Shown: positions 1 through 5,337 of the stretch, piece after piece
How the letters are laid out: each line of letters starts with the position of its first letter
Numbering within the stretch: position 1 is the stretch's first letter
Source: an uncultured delta proteobacterium
Lineage (GTDB): Bacteria; RBG-13-61-14; DRUE01
Length of the DNA stretch: 10,653 nucleotides
Direction of reading: 5' to 3'
NCBI GenBank assembly: GCA_903930515.1
Contig: CAIYYW010000137.1
Location: 1-10,653 of the forward strand
Translations under genes and position numbers: made by a program
The notes under the pieces: model-generated
Told to the model about the DNA's origin: nothing
The model's input: the letters and a program-made list of their open reading frames with translations, nothing else
Databases searched by the model: none

Positions 1-231
1 AAATCGTAACATAGAGAATCTTGAATATATTTGCGGTAAGCCCTTGAATTAAATCCCAAATCCCGGAATTCAGGCTTAAGATTGGAGAAATGAAATGTTC
101 AGCCGTACTTAACGAAAAATATATTTTGCCGTAATTTCAAGCACTTGGAAAAATGGGCAAATTGTTAAGTCAGACTGAGCGATATTTTGGATTTGTCCCC
201 AAGATCGCGCCTTCCGCCTTCGCCTACAGAT

Positions 232-261
232 TGTCCGAGCCTGAAGAGGCTACGGCGGACA
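232..261. repeat. bulged inverted repeat (hairpin)
   Basis: TGTCCG-AGCCT (232-242), loop GAAG, AGGCT (247-251), a four-base bulge ACGG, then CGGACA (256-261). The two arm pairs are perfect complements, giving an 11-bp stem with one bulge. No T-run follows on either strand, so it does not look like an intrinsic terminator. It resembles the dispersed palindromic elements seen in intergenic DNA of environmental genomes. Confidence 0.6.
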
Positions 262-379
262 GGAAAGTCGCTCGCACGAATTTGTCTGTTGACGGGCAAA
301 GCAGGAATGAATAAGATATGGATAAAAGCCTTGCACGAATTGAAGGGAAAGAAATGAAAGAACCCGAACGATCATTGCT

Positions 380-404
380 CCCGGCTCCGGCAACCGGAAC
401 CGGG
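380..404. repeat. strong inverted repeat (hairpin)
   Basis: CCCGGCTCCGG (380-390), loop CAA, CCGGAACCGGG (394-404). Ten of eleven positions pair. The stem is very GC-rich with a three-base loop. No T-run follows, so a repeat element is more likely than a terminator. Confidence 0.6.
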
Positions 405-443
405 CCTATGGTTTATCGGCAAGCGCAAGCCCCCCGAATCCCG

Positions 444-456
444 CCCCTTAAAGGGG
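444..456. repeat. short palindrome CCCCTT-A-AAGGGG
   Basis: CCCCTTAAAGGGG is a perfect 6-bp arm palindrome with one central base. It contains an in-frame TAA (449-451) that ends the reading frame of the methylase remnant on its upstream side. The junction between repeat DNA and the gene remnant therefore lies here. Confidence 0.45.
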
Positions 457-568
457 GAAAAGGCTTGAGCGGGAGATCAAGGTCGTGGATGATGAGATTG
501 ACCAGCTGGTTTATGAGCTTTATGGATTGACGGAGGGGGAGATCGGGATCGTTGAGGGAGAAAAGTGA
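452..568 (+). pseudogene. C-terminal remnant of type IIG/Eco57I-like restriction-modification methylase
   Basis: Reading the frame that ends with TGA at 566-568 gives a ~38-codon tail with the segments LEREIKVVDDEIDQLVYELY and GLTEGEIGIVEG. The pattern 'EIDxLVYELYGLTEEEIxIVE' is a highly recognisable C-terminus of large Eco57I/type IIG DNA methyltransferase-endonucleases and related adenine methylases, where it closes the target-recognition region. The frame is closed upstream by TAA at 449-451 inside a palindrome, and I found no other part of such a ~1000-residue gene in the 450 bases to its left, so the body was lost by deletion or replaced by repeat DNA. A GTG at 482 could start a ~28-residue peptide, but nothing supports its expression. 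The remnant's stop overlaps the GTG start of dinD as GTGA. The family assignment rests on this motif alone. Confidence 0.65.
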
Positions 569-1581
569 TTATGGAAAAATGCGATAATTGCGGAAGAGAA
601 ATTGAAGATGTAAGGCAAGCGCATATTACGCTGGTCAAAGAAAACGGGAAATCGGAGAAGTTATACTTCAAATTATGCCCTGATTGCTCCAGGGTGTTTT
701 CCAAAATGAGCATCGCCGAGCTTAGAGGCATAGAATCCAGGAAGAGTTCTCCCTTTGAAAAGATCAAACGGGTGAATGAATCCGGCGCGGAATACTGGTC
801 CAGCCGGGAGCTGGCCAAGGCCCTGGACTACACCGATTATCGCAATTTTGAGCAGGTGATCAAGAAAGCCAAGGCCGCATGTTTCAACAGCGGACAGCGG
901 ATTGAGGATCATTTCGTTGACATCAACGATATGATCGAGATCGGCAAGGGCGGGCAGAGAGAAATTGAGACTACCATGCTTTCCCGGTATGCCAGCTACC
1001 TGGTGGTCCAAAACGCGGATCCGACCAAAGAAATCGTGGCCCTGGGCCAGAGTTATTTTGCGGTTCAGACCCGGAGGCAGGAGCTTTCCGACCTGGCCGA
1101 GGAAGACGAGAAGAGGCTGTTCCTGCGCGATGAGATCAAGAAACATAATATCCGGCTGGCGGACGCGGCCAAGGGCGCGGGCGTGATTGAAGCCGGAGAT
1201 TTCGCGATTTTCCAAGACCACGGTTATCAGGGCCTTTATGGAGGTTTAGGCGCCCAGGGCATCCATCTCCGCAAGGGGCTGAAAACCGGCCAGAAAATCC
1301 TTGACCATATGGGCAGCACCGAGCTTGCCGCCAACCTGTTCCGGGCCACCCAGACCGAGGAAAAGATCAGAAGGGAAAGAATAACCGGGAAACATAAAGC
1401 CAATATCACTCATTTTGAAGTGGGCGCCAAGGTTCGCCGGACGATCAAGGAACTGGGCGGAACCATGCCCGAGGATTTGCCCACTGCTGAAAGTATCAAG
1501 CAATTGGAATCAAAAAAGCGCAAGGCTATCGGCCCCAAGGCAAAGCCCAACGGTAACAATCCCAAAAAAGATCAAGATTGA
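565..1581 (+). CDS. dinD: DNA-damage-inducible protein D with N-terminal zinc-ribbon-like extension
   Basis: 338 residues from GTG at 565; an in-frame ATG at 571 is an alternative (GGAG at 557-560 lies 4 bases from the GTG and 10 from the ATG). The GTG overlaps the stop of the methylase remnant, which favours coupled translation in the ancestral operon. Residues ~64-325 match DinD well: the BRO-N-like segment EYWSSRELAKALDY, then GGQREIETTMLSRYASYLVV, the signature FAVQTRRQEL, HGYQGLYGGLGAQGI, TELAANLFRATQTEE, and a C-terminal LGGTMPEDLP. In E. coli, DinD is SOS-induced and inhibits RecA filament activity. Residues 6-41 form an extra segment, C-x2-C (6, 9) and C-x2-C (38, 41), like a treble-clef or zinc-ribbon knuckle, which standard DinD lacks. 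I saw no LexA-type operator upstream. The DinD call is firm; zinc binding is inferred from cysteine spacing. Confidence 0.9.
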   Translation: MIMEKCDNCGREIEDVRQAHITLVKENGKSEKLYFKLCPDCSRVFSKMSIAELRGIESRKSSPFEKIKRVNESGAEYWSSRELAKALDYTDYRNFEQVIKKAKAACFNSGQRIEDHFVDINDMIEIGKGGQREIETTMLSRYASYLVVQNADPTKEIVALGQSYFAVQTRRQELSDLAEEDEKRLFLRDEIKKHNIRLADAAKGAGVIEAGDFAIFQDHGYQGLYGGLGAQGIHLRKGLKTGQKILDHMGSTELAANLFRATQTEEKIRRERITGKHKANITHFEVGAKVRRTIKELGGTMPEDLPTAESIKQLESKKRKAIGPKAKPNGNNPKKDQD

Positions 1582-1613
1582 CTTTTGTTTTTTCCGCATA
1601 AAGAAAAATTGAA

Positions 1614-1633
1614 TTCTCTGCGTCTTTGCGGCG
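1614..1633 (+). repeat. copy of dispersed 'ctctgcgtctttgcgg' repeat
   Basis: TTCTCTGCGTCTTTGCGG lies in the 63-base gap between the convergent dinD and PIN-toxin genes. It is the same kind of element as the longer block at 2513-2647 and in the same orientation. This motif is widespread in intergenic DNA of environmental bacteria. I see no clear intrinsic terminator in this convergent gap. Confidence 0.6.
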
Positions 1634-1644
1634 AATAATTTTCT

Positions 1645-2040
1645 TCAAATTTGATCCGGGGTTTTTCTGCCTCGGTCGGTCCGGTCAAAGTCGGCGTCAA
1701 AGCTGACCAGGGTGAGGTTGAATTTCTCCGCCAACGCATACTGATAAGCATCGTCAAAATCCAGATGAAAATGCTCAGAAGCCTTGATGACCGAGTCCAG
1801 GTCTTCAACCCCCAGACCTTTGACCTGCATGCCGATCCGGGCGAACATATCTTTGAGGAAAAACCGGAAACCGCTCCGCTGTTTGCGCTGGAAGAGGAAG
1901 ATGCCGATGGAGTGGAGGGAGAAGTCGGAGAGGAAAAAATTATGCACTTGCCCTCGGGAGAGCAATTCTCTGGCCTCGGGCGCGCGTTCCTGGTTGAGGA
2001 TGATCTCCAAGGGGATATTGGTGTCAATCAGCAGGTTCAC
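1645..2040 (-). CDS. PIN-domain (VapC-like) toxin ribonuclease
   Basis: 131 residues starting at a GTG (2040-2038) that overlaps the TGA of the upstream antitoxin gene by four bases (GTGA). The PIN fold is shown by N-terminal LLIDTNIPLEII with Asp6, by LDFDDAYQYALAE with Asp94/Asp96/Asp97, and by LVSFDADFD with Asp115/Asp117. These acidic residues bind Mg2+ or Mn2+ in VapC nucleases, which cleave tRNA or rRNA. The usual second-motif glutamate is not obvious: residues 38-47 read SDFSLHSIGI. Length fits the family. The product is expected to be cytoplasmic and held inactive by the 70-residue partner. Its C-terminus is polar (DRTDRGRKTPDQI). Toxin activity is inferred from family and gene pairing. 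Confidence 0.88.
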   Translation of the reverse strand: MNLLIDTNIPLEIILNQERAPEARELLSRGQVHNFFLSDFSLHSIGIFLFQRKQRSGFRFFLKDMFARIGMQVKGLGVEDLDSVIKASEHFHLDFDDAYQYALAEKFNLTLVSFDADFDRTDRGRKTPDQI

Positions 2041-2249
2041 TTTTCACCGGCTCTCCAGCGTGAAATCCGGTGTTGGAGCTCAACCGAGGTGTAGCGCTCG
2101 CGCAAATCCTTTGCGATCCCCGCCCATTTAAAAGCGGGTTTGCCCCGGGATTTTTTGTTTTTGCCTTGCAGCCAGGATTCCACCAATTGCTCAATTTCCT
2201 TCTTTTGCTCGGGCGGCAATTGTTTAATTTTATCCGCCAAATTTTTCAT
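2037..2249 (-). CDS. DUF2281-type antitoxin
   Basis: 70 residues. The N-terminal helix MKNLADKIKQLPPEQKKEIEQ and a C-terminal FKWAGIAKDLRERYTSVELQ followed by H-x-I-x-x-W-R match the DUF2281 family. Such proteins are commonly encoded directly upstream of PIN toxins: a helical N-terminus plus an 'F-x-WAG-x-(L)KDL...YTSVELQ' tail thought to bind the toxin. The ATG (2249-2247) is preceded by AGAGGA (2261-2256 on the minus strand) at six-base spacing, a good Shine-Dalgarno. It comes first in the pair and overlaps the toxin start by four bases, which is typical toxin-antitoxin architecture. The antitoxin role is inferred from the family and context. Confidence 0.85.
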   Translation of the reverse strand: MKNLADKIKQLPPEQKKEIEQLVESWLQGKNKKSRGKPAFKWAGIAKDLRERYTSVELQHRISRWRAGEK

Positions 2250-2270
2250 GGGCTTTCCTCTTCTTTATCT

Positions 2271-2299
2271 ATTATATCACAGCTTTTCCTGCGAATTAA
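2271..2299 (-). promoter_or_regulatory. sigma70-type promoter of the toxin-antitoxin pair
   Basis: On the minus strand a perfect TATAAT lies at 2276-2271, preceded by TG and one base (extended -10, TGATATAAT). A weak -35 TTAATT at 2299-2294 sits 17 bases upstream. The -10 is about 21 bases from the antitoxin ATG, leaving a short leader that includes the ribosome binding site. In autoregulated toxin-antitoxin operons the operator usually overlaps such a promoter, but I see no clear palindrome here. Confidence 0.6.
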
Positions 2300-2483
2300 C
2301 CGTAATCATCGGCTGGAACAATTTTCCCCTGGTATCCCGCGATCCCTTTTTTCTTAACCATTTTCCGGCTCCTTCATTTAAATTAAATCCCTTTCCCAAT
2401 GATCGGTCAAATCATTATTCCGGGTCCAGTTGGGGCAAATTTTTCGGGAATGGTTTGATGAAAGTCTTTGCCTGGCTCTGCGG

Positions 2484-2501
2484 CAAGGGGCGTGCCCCTT
2501 G
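2484..2501. repeat. perfect hairpin CAAGGGGC/GCCCCTTG
   Basis: Eight-base arms are separated by GT, in practice a CGTG tetraloop with a 7-bp stem. The sequence after it is ACCCAATTT on the plus strand and there is no U-run on the minus strand, so intrinsic termination is unlikely in either direction. Confidence 0.5.
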
Positions 2502-2512
2502 ACCCAATTTGT

Positions 2513-2647
2513 ATTCTCTGCGCCCTCTGCTTTAAAATCGCAGCCAGGAGTGTCCGCCCCAAGAATTCTTTGCGTTCTTTGCGCCTTGCGGTGAAAACAA
2601 AATTGGATTTGATCTTCTTTGCGTTCTTGGCTTGTTTGCGGTAAAAA
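2513..2647 (+). repeat. cluster of 'attctttgcgttctttgcgg' repeat copies
   Basis: Three degenerate copies are in the same orientation: ATTCTCTGCGCCCTCTGC at 2513-2530, ATTCTTTGCGTTCTTTGCGC plus CTTGCGGTGAAAA at 2565-2597, and TTCTTTGCGTTCTTGGC with TTGTTTGCGGTAAAA at 2614-2647. They match the copy at 1614-1633. This pyrimidine-rich 'TTTGCGTTCTTTGCG...GCGGTGAAAA' element is known as a dispersed intergenic repeat in many phyla. The last copy ends next to the oppB start. Confidence 0.65.
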
Positions 2648-2656
2648 TGAACCGGG

Positions 2657-3661
2657 ATGCGGAATTATTTGATCCGGAGACTGTTCCTGATGATCCCGAC
2701 AATGCTCGGGATCACCCTGGTCACCTTTCTGATCATCCAGCTCGCGCCCGGGTCTCCGGCCGAGCTTAAGATCAGGACCGATCAGTCGGGGGCGCTGGGG
2801 GAGCAATACACCAGGGAAGTGATTGAGCAGACCAAGAAGCTCTACGGGTTGGACAAGCCGATTCATATCCGCTATTTAATTTGGCTCAAGCAGGTGGCGA
2901 CCCTCAATTTCGGAGAGTCCTACAAGGACCACCGGCCGGTGATGAAAATCATAATGGAGCGGATCCCGGTCTCGCTCCAGTTGAGCCTGATCTCCATCTT
3001 CCTGGTTTACATCTTCGCAATCCCGATCGGGGTGTTCAGCGCGATCAAGCAGAAGTCGCTCCCCGACCGGATCACCACCATTTTGCTCTTCATCCTCTAC
3101 TCGCTCCCCAATTTTTGGGTCGCAATGATGCTGATCCTGTTTCTGGGCGGGGGACAATTCTTGCACTGGTTCCCGGTTTACGGCTTGAACTCGGAAGGCG
3201 CTGGAAGCTTCGGCTTGGGCCGCTGGTTCCTAGACCGGGTCTGGCATCTAACCCTCCCGGTAACCTGCCTGACTTATGCCGGACTCGCCTTCATCTCCCG
3301 GCAACAGCGAGCCGCTTTGCTGGAAGTGATCCGGCAGGATTACATCCGGACCGCACGGGCCAAGGGCCTTACGGAAAAAATAGTGATCGCCCGGCACGCG
3401 ATGCGGAACTCGTTGATCCCGATCGTGACCCTCGCGGCCGCTCTTTTTCCGGCAATGCTCGGCGGCTCCGTGATCATTGAAAGTATTTTCTCCATACCCG
3501 GAATGGGCAAGCTCGGCTTTGACGCCATCCTCGCCCGCGACTATCCGGTGATTATGGGAGACGCTACCATCAGCGCGTTCCTAACCCTGATCGGCATCCT
3601 CGCGGCTGACCTCACCTACACCCTGGTGGACCCCAGGATCAGCTTTGAGGCGAAAAAATGA
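2657..3661 (+). CDS. oppB: oligopeptide/dipeptide ABC transporter permease (OppB/DppB family)
   Basis: 334 residues, an inner-membrane permease of the peptide/nickel/opine ABC importer class. The typical N-terminus (MRNYLIRRLFLMIPTMLGIT) runs into membrane segment 1 (about 10-28). Further segments lie near 106-128, 139-163, 198-215, 252-275 and 303-323. The ATPase-docking EAA loop is at about 232-255 (TARAKGLTEKIVIARHAMRN), and the protein ends with the family's VDPRI. ATG 2657 is the only reasonable start, because TGA at 2648-2650 closes the frame. No good Shine-Dalgarno precedes it (TGAACCGGG), and repeat DNA abuts it. Its stop overlaps the oppC start (ATGA), so the two permease subunits are probably made in equal amounts. 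Family is certain; the substrate (peptide, nickel or sugar oligomer) cannot be read from the sequence. Confidence 0.93.
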   Translation: MRNYLIRRLFLMIPTMLGITLVTFLIIQLAPGSPAELKIRTDQSGALGEQYTREVIEQTKKLYGLDKPIHIRYLIWLKQVATLNFGESYKDHRPVMKIIMERIPVSLQLSLISIFLVYIFAIPIGVFSAIKQKSLPDRITTILLFILYSLPNFWVAMMLILFLGGGQFLHWFPVYGLNSEGAGSFGLGRWFLDRVWHLTLPVTCLTYAGLAFISRQQRAALLEVIRQDYIRTARAKGLTEKIVIARHAMRNSLIPIVTLAAALFPAMLGGSVIIESIFSIPGMGKLGFDAILARDYPVIMGDATISAFLTLIGILAADLTYTLVDPRISFEAKK

Positions 3662-4659
3662 GCGAGCTTAAGTCCGCGTCTTTCTCCCGGATGGTGGTCC
3701 AGAGATTCCGACAGGACCGGATCGCCACGATCTGTTTCCTAATGATCCTGATCCTTTTTGTGATCGCCATCTTCTCGCCAATCCTCGCCAACAATAAGCC
3801 GGTGGCGCTCAAATACCAGGGCAAATTTTATTTCCCGCTCCTGTTTAAATACCGCCAATTCGTCTCCACCGATTTCAAGGAGCTGTCCAAAAAATTGACC
3901 GGGCCGGATTTCGCCATCTTCCCGGTCGTGCCCTATTCCCCCACCGAGTATGACCTGATGTCTGTTCTGCAGCCGCCCGGCAGGAGCCATTGGCTCGGGA
4001 CCGACGACCGGGGCCGGGATGTTCTTTCGCGGATGATCTGGGGCTCAAGGGTCAGCCTCTCGGTCGGGTTCATCGCCGTGGGAATTTATGTCCTGATCGG
4101 AATCTTCCTCGGAGCGATGGCCGGATATTACGGCGGGGGCCTGGACGCGGGCTTGAGCCGGTTGATTGAAGTGATGATCTGCTTCCCGACCTTCTTCCTG
4201 ATCATCACCATAATTGCCTTCCTTCCGCCAAGTATCTATAATATTATGATAGCGATTGGATTCACCGGATGGACCGGGGTGGCCCGGCTGATCCGGGGGG
4301 AATTTTTGAAAATCCGGCAGTCGGCCTATGTGGAGGCGGAAAAGGCGCTGGGGGCGAAGGATTTGAGGATCATCTTCCGGCACATCCTTCCCAACGCCCT
4401 GGCCCCGACCCTGGTGGTGGCCACCTTCGGAGTCGCGGACGCGATCCTGATTGAAAGCGCCTTGAGCTTTCTCGGCTTCGGGGTTCCGCCCCCGACCGCG
4501 AGCTGGGGGGAACTGTTGAGCCAGAGCCGGTCTTATATTGATTTCGCCTGGTGGCTGGCGAGCTTCCCCGGGATCGCTATTTTTATCACCGTGACTATTT
4601 ACAACTTGGTGGGCGAGGGCATCAGGGACGCCATTGATCCCCGGCTCAAAGAGACCTGA
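3658..4659 (+). CDS. oppC: oligopeptide/dipeptide ABC transporter permease (OppC/DppC family)
   Basis: 333 residues, second permease subunit. Membrane segment 1 is at about 22-43. It is followed by a long external loop (44-105) containing KPVALKYQGKFYFPLLF, which resembles the extended loop of YejE-type permeases. The hallmark HWLGTDDRGRDVLSR is at 111-125. Core membrane segments lie near 132-155, 172-190, 195-212, 250-270 and 300-318. The EAA loop (EAEKALGAKDLRIIFRHILP) is at about 226-245 and the family C-terminus AIDPRL is present. ATG overlaps the oppB stop by four bases. Unlike the Yej system, which has a single fused ATPase, this operon has two separate ATPase genes. Substrate is unknown. 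Confidence 0.93.
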   Translation: MSELKSASFSRMVVQRFRQDRIATICFLMILILFVIAIFSPILANNKPVALKYQGKFYFPLLFKYRQFVSTDFKELSKKLTGPDFAIFPVVPYSPTEYDLMSVLQPPGRSHWLGTDDRGRDVLSRMIWGSRVSLSVGFIAVGIYVLIGIFLGAMAGYYGGGLDAGLSRLIEVMICFPTFFLIITIIAFLPPSIYNIMIAIGFTGWTGVARLIRGEFLKIRQSAYVEAEKALGAKDLRIIFRHILPNALAPTLVVATFGVADAILIESALSFLGFGVPPPTASWGELLSQSRSYIDFAWWLASFPGIAIFITVTIYNLVGEGIRDAIDPRLKET

Positions 4660-4670
4660 GGAAAGGGAGC

Positions 4671-5285
4671 ATGGACGAGAAGCAACCGAAAAAAAGCGGC
4701 GCGCAGAGCGAGCAGGACCTGATCAGGAGCGCGCTCACCGCGGACCTGGATGAAACCACCGTGGATATTTTCAGCCAGGATTTGTTCGCGCCGGCCGCTC
4801 CTAAAAAAGAAAAGCCGGTTGAGTCCGGGCCGAAGCCGGTGGAAGCCGAAGAGTTCCGGCCCCCTTTATCCCATCCGGAGGAAATTGCCCCGGTCAGTCC
4901 TGAAAAATCGGAGCCAGCCCGATCGGAGCAAGTGGAGCCGGGGTTAAGCTGGGAAAAACCGCCGTCTCGGGTTACGGCAAAGGAGGCCGAGCCGGTAAAA
5001 AAACCGGAGCCGGCGCCGCAATTCCGGGCCGAATCATCCCCGGAAATGGAATTGAAAATTGAAGCCGGGGAATTCCATTCAGTGGCCGCGGTCAAGGAGG
5101 AGGAAAAGGTGGATCAGACCGGAGAGATTCTGGTCCAGTTGGAAAAAATGGGCGATGATTATTTAAGCTCCCAGGAGATGAAAAAGCTGTTCCAGAATGT
5201 CAACCTGATCATAGACCTGATCAATAAGGCCCTGGTCCGGATGGAACAGCTTGAGCGGAAGCTCAAAGAAAAAGGGATTTTGTAG
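4671..5285 (+). CDS. acidic, proline-rich protein of unknown function with C-terminal helical segment
   Basis: 204 residues, no family recognised. ATG is preceded by GAAAGGGAGC, a good Shine-Dalgarno, 11 bases after the oppC stop. Residues ~13-40 (EQDLIRSALTADLDETTVDI, then FSQDLFA) look helical and acidic. Residues ~41-128 are rich in Pro, Glu, Lys and Ser and are probably disordered. Residues ~150-202 are predicted amphipathic helix or coiled coil, with hydrophobic spacing in LFQNVNLIIDLINKALVRME followed by QLERKLKEKG. There is no signal peptide, membrane segment or cysteine, so it should be cytoplasmic. Codon use matches the operon and reading frame conservation of the helical ends suggests a real gene. 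A role as an accessory or scaffolding factor of the transporter is only a guess from position between oppC and oppD. Confidence 0.75.
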   Translation: MDEKQPKKSGAQSEQDLIRSALTADLDETTVDIFSQDLFAPAAPKKEKPVESGPKPVEAEEFRPPLSHPEEIAPVSPEKSEPARSEQVEPGLSWEKPPSRVTAKEAEPVKKPEPAPQFRAESSPEMELKIEAGEFHSVAAVKEEEKVDQTGEILVQLEKMGDDYLSSQEMKKLFQNVNLIIDLINKALVRMEQLERKLKEKGIL

Positions 5286-5294
5286 ATCATTTTT

Positions 5295-5330
5295 TTCTCT
5301 CCCTGAGGGGAGAGGGTTGGGGTGAGGGTG
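5295..5330. repeat. 'HPNPLP'-type dispersed repeat with hairpin
   Basis: CTCTCCC (5297-5303), loop TGAG, GGGAGAG (5308-5314), then GGTTGGGGTGAGGGTG. This is the common intergenic element whose reverse strand translates as HPHPNPLPSGRE, found in very many bacterial genomes. It fills the 52-base gap between the acidic protein gene and oppD. Its GAGGG (5324-5328) lies nine bases before the TTG at 5338 and could act as a ribosome binding site for that start. Confidence 0.75.
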
Positions 5331-5337
5331 ATTAACT

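Larger units (their letters stand above)
1..451. other. gene-poor region with inverted repeats
   Basis: No convincing gene is seen here on either strand. The first ~200 bases are AT-rich and featureless to my reading. From about 200 on the composition becomes GC-richer and three inverted repeats follow (listed separately at 232-261, 380-404 and 444-456). A 70-codon reading frame at 318-530 exists but has low-complexity Pro/Gly/Arg content, matches no family I know, and overlaps in another frame the recognisable methylase tail, so I do not call it. The region looks like decayed or repeat-filled DNA left of a gene remnant. Confidence 0.6.
2300..2656. other. intergenic region between divergent TA pair and transporter operon
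   Basis: No gene is supported here. The left part is AT-rich and carries the toxin-antitoxin promoter at its edge. A perfect 8-bp hairpin CAAGGGGC-GT-GCCCCTTG sits at 2484-2501 without a T-run. From 2513 the DNA is made of related repeat copies that reach to within ten bases of the oppB start codon. Any promoter for the transporter must lie in or next to this repeat DNA; a weak TTGTAT (2509-2514) with TAAAAT (2533-2538) at 18-base spacing is the best I can find, and it is not convincing. Confidence 0.5.

Noticed and set aside
318-530. 70-codon plus-strand reading frame
   Set aside because: Low-complexity composition, no family resemblance, crosses two palindromes and overlaps in another frame the recognisable methylase tail.
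270-570. LexA/SOS operator upstream of dinD
   Set aside because: Looked for CTGT-N8-ACAG and GAAC-N4-GTTC patterns; none found with correct spacing.
673-1221. 182-codon minus-strand frame opposite dinD
   Set aside because: It is an antisense shadow of a strongly matching dinD gene and shows no family features.
1651-2094. 147-codon plus-strand frame across the toxin gene
   Set aside because: Antisense to the PIN toxin, whose motifs are clear; no support for the opposite strand.
2484-2501. hairpin as an intrinsic terminator
   Set aside because: Perfect stem but no T-run after it on either strand.
2513-2647. CRISPR-like array
   Set aside because: Copies are degenerate, irregularly spaced and lack uniform spacers; they fit a known dispersed intergenic repeat type.
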